A DNA stretch of 40,486 nt from Calditrichia bacterium (GCA_026983775.1 JALSTK010000140.1:1-40486), one strand, 5' to 3'; numbered from the stretch's first letter, positions 16,699 through 25,959 are shown. Notes: generated from the letters alone by a model not told the origin. Program-made: numbers and translations.

Positions 16699-16730
16699 CA
16701 CCTATGCCTGAGAATGAAGAAAGGAAGAAT

Positions 16731-17264
16731 ATGGGTGAAGACACGCTGTGGAGTAATATTTTCAAAAAAGAGATTAAAAAAGATGAAAATATCTACTCGG
16801 TTCTGAAACGGGTACCGATTTTTCAGGATCTGAGCTGGCGGGAATTACGTTATGTGGAGCGTATTCTGCATCGCCGTACCTATAAAGAAAACGAAATAAT
16901 CTTTAATGAGGGGGAGCCGGGTGTGGGTATGTACATCATCGAATCGGGCAGTGTCTACATTAAATTGGGTAGGGCGCAAAAAGTGCTGGCCGTACTTTCC
17001 AAGGGAGATTTCTTCGGTGAAATGGCTCTGCTGCTGGATTCCCCGCGAACCGCTTCGGCTGTGGCCGGCAGTCCGCTGAAAATGCTCGGTTTTTTTCAAC
17101 CGGATCTCTTTTCCCTCATGGAAACGCGTCCTCAAACGGGTAATAAGATTTTACGCCGCCTGGCCCAGATGATCGCCGAACGGCTACGCCAAACCTCTCT
17201 TGAAAACAATGCCATGAAACAAAAATTAGCCCAATATGAAGAAAAAACAGAGAAGGTGACTTGA
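16731..17264 (+). CDS. Stand-alone cyclic nucleotide-binding domain protein
   Basis: 177 residues from the ATG at 16731, preceded by AAGGAAGAAT; an in-frame GTG at 16686 would overlap the promoter -10 box. The domain spans roughly residues 25-150: VLKRVPIFQDLSWRELRYVE opens it, NEGEPGVGMYIIESGSVYIK is the beta-roll, and GDFFGEMALLLDSPRTASAV is the phosphate-binding cassette with the Glu and Arg that hold the cyclic nucleotide. A C-terminal helix follows with no helix-turn-helix, so it is not a CRP-type regulator. It probably controls a partner protein in response to cAMP or cGMP. The next gene overlaps its stop codon (TGATG). Confidence 0.88.
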   Translation: MGEDTLWSNIFKKEIKKDENIYSVLKRVPIFQDLSWRELRYVERILHRRTYKENEIIFNEGEPGVGMYIIESGSVYIKLGRAQKVLAVLSKGDFFGEMALLLDSPRTASAVAGSPLKMLGFFQPDLFSLMETRPQTGNKILRRLAQMIAERLRQTSLENNAMKQKLAQYEEKTEKVT

Positions 17265-18301
17265 TGGATACCTCCGGCGGAAAAACAGTTAAGCTTATCA
17301 TCGGTTTACTTGTTTTAGTGGTGCTTGGTTGGTTTTTTTATTCCATCAGCGAAACCCTGACCATTCTGATTATCTCTTTTCTGGTGGCCTATATTCTGGA
17401 ACCTTTGGTTAGCTCTCTGGAATACCGGGGGATGGCCCGAACTCAGGCGGTACTGATTATATTTGTTGTCATCGGTATTTTTGTAGCAGGTCTCATTGCC
17501 ATTGTTATCCCGCCCCTGGTGAATGAGCTGAAAACCATAGAGCATGGCCTTAGTTCCGGCTCTTCGGCCGCTTATTTTAGTAAGATGGAAACCTGGTTGC
17601 ATGATCAGATTCCCTTTATCGACCCCAATACCATGCATCTTCAGGAAAAAGTGACCCATGCCCTGTCCGGCCTTACCCAATCCATGTTTTCCATCATCGG
17701 TAGTGTGGTTTCTATTGTGACCACGCTGATCATTATTCCTTTTGCGGTTTTCTTCTTCCTAAAAGACGGGCGGGATATGAAAAAAGCCATTGTCAGTATG
17801 ATCCCCAACCGTTATTTTGAGATGAGCCTGAACTTGATTCATAAAACCGATGAGCAGCTGGGAAGCTACTTACGGGGACAATTTTTCGATGCCCTGATTA
17901 TCGGCTTCCTTTCGATTATTGCCCTGTGGATTTTAAATGTACCCTATTTTATTCTGATCGGCGTTTTTGCCGGTTTGGCGAATATGATTCCTTATGTGGG
18001 GCCGTTAACCGGAGCGGTTACTGCTATTATTGTGGTTATGATCAGCGGGGGTAGTGGCCAGCAAATGTTACTGGTGGCCGGCGCGTTTGCCGTTATTCAA
18101 TTGATGGACAATGTTTTGGTTCAACCGCTTGTGGTGGCCAAAACCGTTAATTTGCATCCCTTGCTGATTATTTTTGTAGTGATCATCGGCGGTCAGTTTT
18201 TCGGGATTTTAGGCATGCTGCTGGCTGTTCCCGTAACCGGTATGTTAAAGGTGCTGATTGCCGAGTCCATGAACAGCATGCGTCGTTACAATATCGTTTG
18301 A
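17264..18301 (+). CDS. AI-2E family permease (PerM/YdiK-like)
   Basis: 345 residues with eight or so membrane segments. Features of PF01594 are visible: the N-terminal pair of helices (IIGLLVLVVLGWFFYSISET, LTILIISFLVAYILEPLV), the soluble loop of about 70 residues, then FFLKDGRDMKKAI and the C-terminal ANMIPYVGPLTGAVTAIIVV. The last stretch, LMDNVLVQPLVVAKTVNLHP, precedes GILGMLLAVPVTGMLKVL. The family was named for autoinducer-2 export, but most members have unproven substrates, and some are Na+/H+ antiporters. Start at ATG 17264, overlapping the previous stop. Confidence 0.9.
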   Translation: MDTSGGKTVKLIIGLLVLVVLGWFFYSISETLTILIISFLVAYILEPLVSSLEYRGMARTQAVLIIFVVIGIFVAGLIAIVIPPLVNELKTIEHGLSSGSSAAYFSKMETWLHDQIPFIDPNTMHLQEKVTHALSGLTQSMFSIIGSVVSIVTTLIIIPFAVFFFLKDGRDMKKAIVSMIPNRYFEMSLNLIHKTDEQLGSYLRGQFFDALIIGFLSIIALWILNVPYFILIGVFAGLANMIPYVGPLTGAVTAIIVVMISGGSGQQMLLVAGAFAVIQLMDNVLVQPLVVAKTVNLHPLLIIFVVIIGGQFFGILGMLLAVPVTGMLKVLIAESMNSMRRYNIV

Positions 18302-18353
18302 TAAATGGATAGAGATGTAAATAATCGGGAAAAAATTTAAGAAGAAAGAATTT

Positions 18354-18797
18354 ATGTACAGCGATCAAAAAGAAAAAATCATGGATTCCCTGCCCATCCT
18401 GGCCTTTGTGGTCAGTTATTTTTTCTTTCATGTTTTTCACTGGATGGAAGCCACCCAGGTTATCTGGGCAGCATTGGTCGGCCTGCTGACCTATCTGGCC
18501 CTGGCAACCGATTTTAAGATGGATCATAAAAATCTTAATTTTAAAAGACTGAATTTTTACAGCGGTTTGTTAACGGCCTTATTCATTATTATGTTTTTGC
18601 AGGGATTTGTTCACTGGAAACGTATGCTGCCCCTGGGCTGGCGCATGGGTATTCTGTTTCTATTAGTGCTGATCTATTTCATCTTCCTGCTGCGGGCCAT
18701 GCGTGTCCTCTCCTATTTTCGGCTGATGGCCGAAAAAGACGAAGAAGAAAAACATAAAAAGATTCAGCCGGAAAAGAAATCAAATAAAAAGGGATAA
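18354..18797 (+). CDS. Small membrane protein of unknown function
   Basis: 147 residues. About four hydrophobic segments are visible: residues about 13-30 (LPILAFVVSYFFFHVFHW), 36-52, 68-86 (SGLLTALFIIMFLQGFVHW) and 97-115 (MGILFLLVLIYFIFLLRAM). The tail is strongly basic and acidic (AEKDEEEKHKKIQPEKKSNK), probably cytoplasmic. I recognise no family. It lies 52 bp after the AI-2E permease and 2 bp before the thiamine-binding gene, so it belongs to the operon. The start ATG 18354 follows GAAAGAA; ATG 18381 is possible. Confidence 0.72.
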   Translation: MYSDQKEKIMDSLPILAFVVSYFFFHVFHWMEATQVIWAALVGLLTYLALATDFKMDHKNLNFKRLNFYSGLLTALFIIMFLQGFVHWKRMLPLGWRMGILFLLVLIYFIFLLRAMRVLSYFRLMAEKDEEEKHKKIQPEKKSNKKG

Positions 18798-18799
18798 AT

Positions 18800-19108
18800 A
18801 TGGTTTTACTCGAATTTACCATGAGTCCTTTCGATAAGGGAGAAAGTTTAAGCCCTTATGTGGCCCGGGTGTTGGATGTGGTGGATAAAAGCGGCTTGCC
18901 CTACCGCTTAAATCCCATGGCTACGGTTATCGAAGGAGACTATGACCAGGTAATGCAGGTAGTGCGGGACTGTTTTATGGAATTAGAAAAAGATTGCAAA
19001 CGCATTTCTGTTTCCATTAAGATCGATTACCGGGCCGGCCGGGCAAGCCGGCTAAATTCCAAAACGGAACGTCTGGAACAAATTTTGGGCCGCCCCCTTA
19101 AACAATAA
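18800..19108 (+). CDS. MTH1187/YkoF-like thiamine-binding protein (UPF0045)
   Basis: 102 residues, the standard length of UPF0045 (PF01910). MVLLEFTMSPFDKGESLSPY matches the family's opening strand and SP.(D/G).GES. motif. LPYRLNPMATVIEGDYDQVM is the conserved central part, and ISVSIKIDYRAGR the last strand. The ferredoxin-like fold binds thiamine or related compounds in characterised homologues; transport or storage roles have been proposed but not proven. Its stop overlaps the first ATG of the next ORF. Confidence 0.88.
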   Translation: MVLLEFTMSPFDKGESLSPYVARVLDVVDKSGLPYRLNPMATVIEGDYDQVMQVVRDCFMELEKDCKRISVSIKIDYRAGRASRLNSKTERLEQILGRPLKQ

Positions 19109-19137
19109 TGATGGATAAAACACACAAGGATAGCAAC

Positions 19138-19590
19138 ATGGATTTACTGAAGGAAATTTTTGACAAGCAGTACGAATTGAATAAACGTATTTTAAAAGAA
19201 CGGCACGGCCAGGACTATGATCAATTATGTGATCCCTCGAATCAAGACAAAGAAACGGTGCAGGCCCGTATTGAATGGCTGCTTAACTATAACCGGGCCT
19301 TAATTCACGAGTCCATTGAGATGGAAGATTCCCTGCCCTGGAAATGGTGGAAAGATATGCCGGTGATCGACTGGGATAACATTCGAATCGAATTGATTGA
19401 TGAATTACATTTTTGGGTCAGTAAATGTCAGCTTATGGGGCTGGACCCGCAGAGTCTGGCCGAGTTGTATTTTAAGAAGAATAAATTGAATCAGGTGCGC
19501 CAGGACAAGGGCTATGGCAGCAGCTATTCGAAATATGATGAAAACGGTATTGAAGATAATAAACGAATGGATGAAATAATCGGGGAGTAG
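19138..19590 (+). CDS. Dimeric dUTPase-like / MazG-superfamily all-alpha NTP pyrophosphatase
   Basis: 150 residues from the ATG at 19138 (AAGGA seven bases upstream); earlier ATGs at 19108 and 19111 lack a ribosome site. The helical core fits the dimeric dUTPase family (PF08761). EIFDKQYELNKRIL lies near the N-terminus, then ALIHESIEMEDSLPWKWWK and IDWDNIRIELIDELHFWVSK. The last segment holds the second ExxD metal motif, and PWKWWK is characteristic of dUTPase-type members. The first motif reads HESIE instead of the common EExxE, so one metal ligand is changed. The likely role is hydrolysis of dUTP or a related nucleotide to the monophosphate. Confidence 0.68.
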   Translation: MDLLKEIFDKQYELNKRILKERHGQDYDQLCDPSNQDKETVQARIEWLLNYNRALIHESIEMEDSLPWKWWKDMPVIDWDNIRIELIDELHFWVSKCQLMGLDPQSLAELYFKKNKLNQVRQDKGYGSSYSKYDENGIEDNKRMDEIIGE

Positions 19591-19594
19591 CCCG

Positions 19595-21067
19595 ATGCGT
19601 TATTTTATTATTTTATTTTCCGCATTATTTTTTTTAACAATCTCCTGCCAGGGGCAAAAAATCAGGCCGCCTCTCGTGGCCGGTTCCTTTTATCCCGCAG
19701 ACCCGGCTGTTCTGAATAATATGCTCAACGGATTTTTCGCTAATGTCCGGGCCAAACGGATATCCGAGCCCATCATAGCTCTGATTGTACCCCATGCCGG
19801 GTATCCCTATGCAGGGCATGTGGCGGTAGAGGCCTATGCCCAATTGAAAGGAAGGGATATCCGCCGTGTAGTGATTATCGCTCCTTCGCATTTTGATTAT
19901 TTTCGGGGTTGTTCGGTATTCAACGGCGACGGCTATGCCACGCCGCTGGGTACGGTAACGGTGGATAAGGACTTTGCCCGCAGTTTGGCAAAAAAAAGTG
20001 ATCGGATTTTTCTTTCGGACAGGGGGCACAAGCGTCTGCCGAACGGCCGGGGTGAACATTCTCTCGAAGTGCAGCTACCTTATCTGCAAAAAACATTGCC
20101 TTCTTTTACCCTGGTGCCGGTGATTATGGGTGAGCAAAGTTACCAAACCTGCCGGGCTTTGGCCCGGGCCCTGGATGATTTGATCAAAGATTCCCATACC
20201 CTGGTCATCGCCAGCTCGGACCTGTCCCATTACCATCCCTATCAAAAGGCCGAAGAGCTGGATCAGAAAGTCATCCGGGCCGTCGAGGAATGGGATTATT
20301 ACAATTTATCCCGAAATTTACAATCCCGCTTGTGGGAAGCCTGTGGCGGCGGGCCGATTGTGGCCACCATGATGGTTGCCGAGCATTTGGGGGCAACGGA
20401 AGCACGACTTTTGAAATATGCCAATTCCGGTGACGTGGAGCCCTACGACCGATCCCGGGTGGTAGGCTATGCCGCTATGGCCCTGATAAAATCTCCCGCC
20501 CATAGCAAATCCTCCGAGTTCAAGCTGACACCGCAGGAACAACAGGAATTGTTGGCGATTGCCCGGAAAGCGGTTGAGATGAAAGTTGCCGAAGAAAAAC
20601 TTTATCAGCCGAAAAAACCGAAAGATCAGGCTCTGCTGACCGATCGCGGTGCCTTTGTAACTCTAACGGAACAGGGAAATTTGCGGGGTTGTATCGGCTA
20701 TACGGCACCCATAAAGCCGCTCTACCTTACCGTACGGGATGTGGCCGTGGAAGCGGCCAGCAGAGACCCGCGCTTTCAGCCGGTTCGCAAAGACGAACTG
20801 AAACAATTAAAGTATGAAATCTCCGTGCTCTCTCCTTTCCGGCACGTGGATGATGTGAAACGCATAAAAATCGGCCGGGACGGGCTGTTGATTCAAGAGG
20901 GCGGCGCAGTCGGGCTTTTACTCCCACAGGTACCGGTCGGACAGGGCTGGGATCGGATCACGTTTCTAAGACAGACATGCCGTAAAGCCGGCTTGCCCAA
21001 AGATGCCTGGCAGGATAAACAGTGCGACCTGTTTCGTTTTACAGCATTTGTTTTTGGGGAACACTAA
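19595..21067 (+). CDS. MEMO-AMMECR1 fusion protein with signal peptide (AmmeMemoRadiSam proteins B and A)
   Basis: 490 residues. Residues 1-18 form a signal sequence ending in LTISC, a possible lipobox with Cys18. The MEMO1 domain (about 22-300) shows VAGSFYPADP, PHAGY with His67, PSHFDYFRG with His99, GEHSLEVQLPYL, SSDLSHY at 207-213, and ACGGGPI with Cys250. The AMMECR1 domain (about 310-490) has the strongly conserved LRGCIGY at 363-369 and SRDPRFQPV. The two proteins are usually separate and co-occur with a radical SAM enzyme; no such gene is in the window. The role of the trio is uncertain. The stop overlaps by 3-4 bases with the converging next gene. Confidence 0.9.
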   Translation: MRYFIILFSALFFLTISCQGQKIRPPLVAGSFYPADPAVLNNMLNGFFANVRAKRISEPIIALIVPHAGYPYAGHVAVEAYAQLKGRDIRRVVIIAPSHFDYFRGCSVFNGDGYATPLGTVTVDKDFARSLAKKSDRIFLSDRGHKRLPNGRGEHSLEVQLPYLQKTLPSFTLVPVIMGEQSYQTCRALARALDDLIKDSHTLVIASSDLSHYHPYQKAEELDQKVIRAVEEWDYYNLSRNLQSRLWEACGGGPIVATMMVAEHLGATEARLLKYANSGDVEPYDRSRVVGYAAMALIKSPAHSKSSEFKLTPQEQQELLAIARKAVEMKVAEEKLYQPKKPKDQALLTDRGAFVTLTEQGNLRGCIGYTAPIKPLYLTVRDVAVEAASRDPRFQPVRKDELKQLKYEISVLSPFRHVDDVKRIKIGRDGLLIQEGGAVGLLLPQVPVGQGWDRITFLRQTCRKAGLPKDAWQDKQCDLFRFTAFVFGEH

Positions 21068-23310
21068 TTTTTTCGTAAAAACGAAACCAGAAAAACCAGC
21101 ATGGCAATGAGGTTAAAAACGCCGATGAAAACAGCACTCTTCCAGAATCCGTATATGGGCAGGATAAAAGTAGTGAAGATGAGGCTGCTGATCAGGGCCC
21201 CGCTTAAATCCAGTCCATACAGAATTCCCGGATTAGAACCGGAAGCTGCACTGAAATAGATTTCGCTGTTTAGCAGAAATCCCAGCCCACCGATAGCACC
21301 GATAAAAAAGATGGCTACAAAGAAGATCAAATCACTTACCAGGCCGGATCGCACCAACCATAAGATCAGGAAAGCGCTCAGGATACTGAGTACATGTAAA
21401 ATGACCAGCAGGCGGAGTCGACCGGTTTGCCATTTTTTTAAAGCGAACCAGGTCCCGCAACTCATACCCAGCATGAAGGTGGCAAACAACAGGGCTACTT
21501 CAAAGTAAAGAGATCCATGGTAAGTTTGATAGAGTAACAGGATAGCAATTTCCAGCGACATAACCGTAAAACCGAAAACAAGCATGGAGAACCCGCCGGC
21601 GATTTTTAAATTTCCGGGTCCTTTTTTTGTAAGCAGGGTGATCAGAATCAGGATAATGCCCAGCACCAGCCAGAAAGTAAGCGATGCGAAAGGTACTTGT
21701 TGGATTTGCAAGAAGGCGTTGGCCATATACGGTGAAAAATGGCTGTTCCACAGTGTAAAATTAAAAAAGTAAGCAAGGGGATACAGATCGGAATTCAGAT
21801 AGGCGATTTGATCCGTTTGCAACTGGCGATGGAAAAATTGCAGCCGCTGCGGAGCCAGCCGGAAGGGTAAAAAACCGGCATTGATATACCGGGTGCGGAT
21901 ATGTCTTTGTTGTAAACGTTGTACATAGATTTGGACGGATACATCCCGGATCGCCGCATCTTTCGAAGCGAGAAGATGGATGGTATTTCCGGGCAAGGCA
22001 CGCACATAAGGGAAGACGGATCTCAGGCTGGCTAGTTCACAGCGGATGTAAGCCTTTAGCTGGGGATTGATGAAATTTTCAGAACCGGATATACTAAGGG
22101 AAAGCACCCCGTCTTTTTTTAGATGTTCGGAACACAAATTAAAGAATTCAACGGTATAAAAGCGGTTTAAGCGGGCTGTGGAAGGATCGGGCAGGTTGAT
22201 AATGATAACATCATAATTTTCGGTGGATTGTTGAAGAAAACGGCGTCCGTCTGCGATATGCAAAGACAAACGGGGGGATTGCCGAATGATACGCCATTGC
22301 CGTGGGAACCATTTCCGGGCCAGGGTTACTAATGCCGGATCGATTTCTGTTAGATCAACATGAGTCAGAGAAGCATATTTCAGAAGTTCTTTGGCCACAC
22401 CGGAGAAGACATTTCCGATTACTAAGACCTGCTGCGGCTTGGGATGACTTAGTAAAGCGAAATGAACGGTTTCTTCGGCCTGTTCCACATTGGGCAAAGT
22501 GAAGGATCGGAGGCCGTTTTGCAGCAAAGTACGGTTCTCACCCTGACTCAAAATCGTTAGTCGCCCATAGTGCGATTCCGTTTCACTTACAACACGGAAA
22601 CCGGGCCAGCGCCAGCTGGTGCCGTACTGTTGTGCACTAAAAGCCGAAAACTGTGCCACGAGCCAGAGAAGCAAAAGTCCCGAAAAAGTAAACCGTTTGA
22701 TTTTTTGCTCGCAGAAATAATTTTTTAAAATAAAGAAAGAGAACAGGTTTAAAAAGGATATGAACAAACTAATTTCGAAGATTGACAGGCGGGAGATTAG
22801 CAGTACGCTAAAAGTAAAACCGCCGAGTGCGGAAGCCAGGGTTTCGGTAAGATAGACATGACCGGTAGCCTGTACCAGATTGCGTTGCGTTTCTTTCACC
22901 AACAGGGAGCTGCTCACCGAAAAGAGTCCTCCGGAAAGGAAACAAAAAAGGCTCAGAATGAGAAAAGCGCTTCCTGCTGTGGGTAAAAATCCGGGTAATT
23001 CTCCGGCTGCTCTCTGCCAGAAAATCGGGCTGAGGCGTAAGGTAAAAATCGTTAGGGGTAAAGTAACGGCAAACAGGAATTGCAGGGCGGCTACCAGATC
23101 GGCTGGATTCTTTCTATGAATAAAATATTTTCCCGTAACCCAGCTGCCCAGCGCCGTCCAGAACAACCAGGCGCCGAGAAAGATACCGATAGCGATTTCA
23201 TTGCCGAAAAAGAGCGAAAAGAATTCATTTAAAAACAGAAGCTGGGCACAGATGGCGCTGAAACCGGTAATGAAAAAAATGACCCAGTAAAAACGTTTGT
23301 TTGAAAACAT
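21064..23310 (-). CDS. Multi-spanning membrane protein with a spermidine synthase-like domain
   Basis: 748 residues. About six membrane helices (1-215) are followed by a spermidine-synthase-type Rossmann domain at about 235-480, then about seven more helices (530-745). In the central domain VLVIGNVFSGVAKELLKYAS stands where the aminopropyltransferase SAM loop (GGGDGG) should be, so the glycine-rich motif is lost. VDLTEIDPALVTLARKWFP, IADGRRFLQ and YDVIIINLPDPSTARLNRFY remain recognisable. Fused proteins of this type are common in bacteria but their reaction is unknown. It starts 4 bp after the bcp stop. True spermidine synthesis is doubtful. Confidence 0.8.
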   Translation of the reverse strand: MFSNKRFYWVIFFITGFSAICAQLLFLNEFFSLFFGNEIAIGIFLGAWLFWTALGSWVTGKYFIHRKNPADLVAALQFLFAVTLPLTIFTLRLSPIFWQRAAGELPGFLPTAGSAFLILSLFCFLSGGLFSVSSSLLVKETQRNLVQATGHVYLTETLASALGGFTFSVLLISRLSIFEISLFISFLNLFSFFILKNYFCEQKIKRFTFSGLLLLWLVAQFSAFSAQQYGTSWRWPGFRVVSETESHYGRLTILSQGENRTLLQNGLRSFTLPNVEQAEETVHFALLSHPKPQQVLVIGNVFSGVAKELLKYASLTHVDLTEIDPALVTLARKWFPRQWRIIRQSPRLSLHIADGRRFLQQSTENYDVIIINLPDPSTARLNRFYTVEFFNLCSEHLKKDGVLSLSISGSENFINPQLKAYIRCELASLRSVFPYVRALPGNTIHLLASKDAAIRDVSVQIYVQRLQQRHIRTRYINAGFLPFRLAPQRLQFFHRQLQTDQIAYLNSDLYPLAYFFNFTLWNSHFSPYMANAFLQIQQVPFASLTFWLVLGIILILITLLTKKGPGNLKIAGGFSMLVFGFTVMSLEIAILLLYQTYHGSLYFEVALLFATFMLGMSCGTWFALKKWQTGRLRLLVILHVLSILSAFLILWLVRSGLVSDLIFFVAIFFIGAIGGLGFLLNSEIYFSAASGSNPGILYGLDLSGALISSLIFTTFILPIYGFWKSAVFIGVFNLIAMLVFLVSFLRKN

Positions 23311-23314
23311 TCGG

Positions 23315-23785
23315 CTAGCTCGAGCGTAATTCCTTTAAATCATTCAAGACCTGCGTATGATGTTCCTTAACCTTCACTTTGGGGTACACTTTGGCGATCT
23401 TTCCCTGCGGATCAATAATAAAGGTAGAGCGCACAATACCCATAAACTCGCGCCCGTACAGTTTTTTCTTTTGCCAGACGCCGAAAGCCCGGCATACTTC
23501 GCCCTGCTCATCACTCAGCAGGGGGAATTGCAGCTGATATTTATCGGCGAATTTTTTTTGACGGGCTACGGGATCTTTACTAACGCCTAAAATAACCGCA
23601 TCCAGTTCCGTGAAGTTCGGGAAACTTTCCTGAAAGTTGCAGGCTTCGGTAGTGCATCCCGGGGTCATGGCTTTGGGATAAAAATAAACGACCACCCATT
23701 TCCCCTTAAAGTCGGACAGTTTTACTTGTTGATTATTTTGATCGTTTAAAATGAAATCCGGGGCGTTGCTATTCGTTTCCAACAT
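23315..23785 (-). CDS. bcp: Bcp-type thioredoxin-dependent peroxiredoxin
   Basis: 156 residues, standard for the BCP/PrxQ group. After PDFILNDQNNQQVKLSDFKG comes the active-site segment KAMTPGCTTEACNFQESFP. It gives the peroxidatic Cys in TPGC and a resolving Cys five residues on. LLSDEQGEVCRAFGVW and GIVRSTFIIDPQGKI complete the fold. The enzyme reduces hydrogen peroxide and organic hydroperoxides using thioredoxin. It is cytoplasmic (no signal peptide) and sits in a minus-strand operon, 12 bp after the SGNH-TPR gene and 4 bp ahead of the spermidine-synthase-like gene. SD AAGGAT is six bases before ATG. Confidence 0.93.
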   Translation of the reverse strand: MLETNSNAPDFILNDQNNQQVKLSDFKGKWVVVYFYPKAMTPGCTTEACNFQESFPNFTELDAVILGVSKDPVARQKKFADKYQLQFPLLSDEQGEVCRAFGVWQKKKLYGREFMGIVRSTFIIDPQGKIAKVYPKVKVKEHHTQVLNDLKELRSS

Positions 23786-23797
23786 AGTGAATCCTTC

Positions 23798-25720
23798 TTA
23801 TTTTAATGGAACTATTTGTTTTTGTAGCTGCAAGGCCGGGGTATAGTCTTTGCGTAAGGTCAGGGCGCTTTGTATTTCCGACTCAGCCCATTCATACTGC
23901 CCCTGCCGGGCCAGACCCAGAGCCAATAAATAATGTAATTCGGCGCGCTGGCTTTTGTTCATCTCTTTTTCTATGGAAGATTTTTTCAGCAGGGCGCGAA
24001 GGGTCAAAATTCCCTGCCGGTTCCGATTGCTGACAATCAGCGTTTTTCCGATTTTTGCTTGAAGATACCAGGCCTGAGGAGTGAGAGAAAGAGCTTTTCG
24101 GTAAAAATATAAGGCTTTGGCAAACTGCGAGCGGGCAAAGTAAACATCCCCCTGGTAATTTAAAGCGCTTACCTGAGTGGAATCCGCACACAAAATAGCT
24201 GAAAATTCACGTCCGGCCTGTTCCGGTTTTTTTTGGTTCAGATACCATTTACCCAGTTCCAGATGGGCGGCATCCCAGTAAAGACCCTGTGTAAGATGCA
24301 GGCGAACCAGGTTCCTAATGGCAGTTGAAGGAAAAACCGTTGGTTTGAAAACGGTTTGACCTTCAAAGGGAGGGTGGGTTAGCAGGTTCCGAATTTTTGC
24401 TTGACCGATGGCCAGATCCAAATCCGTATAACAAACGGGAATGCTGTCCGGCAAAGTTGAAGATAAATGCAACCGGGTTTTCAGCCAGCGCGTTACGGGG
24501 TTCACAAAGACGTGGGTCAGTAATAGATAGCCGCGCTGATTGGGATGCAGGTGCTCCAAAAACAGGGTGTGATCCGTAATACCGTGGGCCGAATGAGCCC
24601 GAAAAACAGAATCGGCGGAAACCAGCAGGACCCCATGCCGCCGGGCAAGCCGACGAATAACCCGATTCAGTGTGTCCGGAGCCCGAAAGGGCAGAGTGTC
24701 CAGATCACGGGCCAGCAAAAACTGCCGACGGGCCTGCCGATATCGGCCCAACGAAAAAAGTATCCGGCCGAGACGGTAGTGGAGATGGGCCTCGCGGGGA
24801 TATTTTTTTTGTAAAATTTTGAGTGTTTGCACAGCACGAAGCTCCTGCCCGGGTTGCAGGGCATCCAGCTTGCTGATCGCGGCTTGTACCTTCGGGTTCC
24901 TGATGGCCCCCAGGGGCGGCTGATCCTTTAAGTTGGAAGTCAGGTCGCTGAGGATCACGGGAATTCGCCGTTGATTCCAAAAGGATAAAATAGCGGCAAG
25001 ATTGGCCTGAAAATTTTCAATCGTTTTCTTGAAAACCGGGCCGGAAGGATCGATATGGTCCTTGCCGATCATGGCCTGCATTAGGGTGGCCGGTTTTTGG
25101 GTATGTTCTTTGGAATGTAAAAGAGAAACCAGCCAGGACAGTCCGTTTTGCAGTAATTGATACGTACGCCAGTTTTTCAGGCCGAGCAAGAGCCGGATTA
25201 AAAAACGATTCTGGCCGAAATTTTCGGTGGAGGCTGCGCCCAGGGCTCCGTAAAATTCGTTATGTCCCATGTAGATCAGAATCATGTCCGGGTTCAACGC
25301 CGCCACCCGGGGCAGCATATCGAGCACGGAAAACGAATTGATGGCCGAAATACCCAGGTTAAGCACTTCGAAGCGGTAGTCGGGAAAAGATTTTTGTAAA
25401 TAACTTCTCAGAAAAAAGGGTAGATTTATATTGACTTCATAGGGAAATCCCGCCATTGTCGAACCGCCCAGGCAGATGATTCGAATTGTATTTTTAGTCT
25501 TATGGTGCGGTATTTTTTGCTCAATCACCTGGGGAATGCCCACGACCTGATTCGTAAAATATTTACCGGGAAAATCGGGGTTGGTGATGAGCTCGGTGTC
25601 TGTACTATGGAAAAGCTCATAGGAGGTTCCGTAACCCACTAACCGCAGAGCGCCTTCCAGCGAAAGAAAAAAAACAAGGGGAATGAGGATCAGGCTTAGT
25701 AAAAACAGTTTTTGTTTCAA
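23798..25720 (-). CDS. Membrane-anchored SGNH/GDSL hydrolase with C-terminal TPR repeats
   Basis: 640 residues. I chose the TTG at 25720, which follows AAAGGTGGCCC; a TTG at 25738 would add six residues without a ribosome site. A signal anchor (LFLLSLILIPLVFFLSLEGA) leads into the SGNH hydrolase: block I CLGGSTMAGFPY, block II LNLGISAINSF, block III MGHNEFYGAL (Asn replaced in the usual spacing by HNE), and the catalytic-dyad block FLEHLHPNQRGY. The middle contains an inserted TPR-like section, and residues from about 480 form tandem TPRs (LNYQGDVYFARSQFAKALYF, LLALGLARQGQYEWAESEIQ). Such proteins may act on acylated cell-surface sugars, but the substrate is unknown. Confidence 0.82.
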   Translation of the reverse strand: MKQKLFLLSLILIPLVFFLSLEGALRLVGYGTSYELFHSTDTELITNPDFPGKYFTNQVVGIPQVIEQKIPHHKTKNTIRIICLGGSTMAGFPYEVNINLPFFLRSYLQKSFPDYRFEVLNLGISAINSFSVLDMLPRVAALNPDMILIYMGHNEFYGALGAASTENFGQNRFLIRLLLGLKNWRTYQLLQNGLSWLVSLLHSKEHTQKPATLMQAMIGKDHIDPSGPVFKKTIENFQANLAAILSFWNQRRIPVILSDLTSNLKDQPPLGAIRNPKVQAAISKLDALQPGQELRAVQTLKILQKKYPREAHLHYRLGRILFSLGRYRQARRQFLLARDLDTLPFRAPDTLNRVIRRLARRHGVLLVSADSVFRAHSAHGITDHTLFLEHLHPNQRGYLLLTHVFVNPVTRWLKTRLHLSSTLPDSIPVCYTDLDLAIGQAKIRNLLTHPPFEGQTVFKPTVFPSTAIRNLVRLHLTQGLYWDAAHLELGKWYLNQKKPEQAGREFSAILCADSTQVSALNYQGDVYFARSQFAKALYFYRKALSLTPQAWYLQAKIGKTLIVSNRNRQGILTLRALLKKSSIEKEMNKSQRAELHYLLALGLARQGQYEWAESEIQSALTLRKDYTPALQLQKQIVPLK

Positions 25721-25959
25721 AGGGCCACCTTTACCCAAATGGAAGTTTGTTACATCGTTTGCCTACAAAATAAAAAATTCCCGCCAAAATTAAAAGAAAA
25801 TCAAGTCTTAAAATTTTAACCACGGGATAAGGTTTTTAAATTGTGGGGGTATATCGGAATTGGGCGTCGGGAATCGGACAGGTGATGTCCGGTTACAGGT
25901 GATCGGTGGTTAATATTTATTGAAGAAAAATGAGCCGGTTTTGGCGCAGAAAATCTGAC

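Noticed and set aside
21064-23310. Assignment as a true spermidine synthase (speE)
   Set aside because: The glycine-rich substrate loop is lost and the domain is embedded between membrane segments; only a family-level name is justified.
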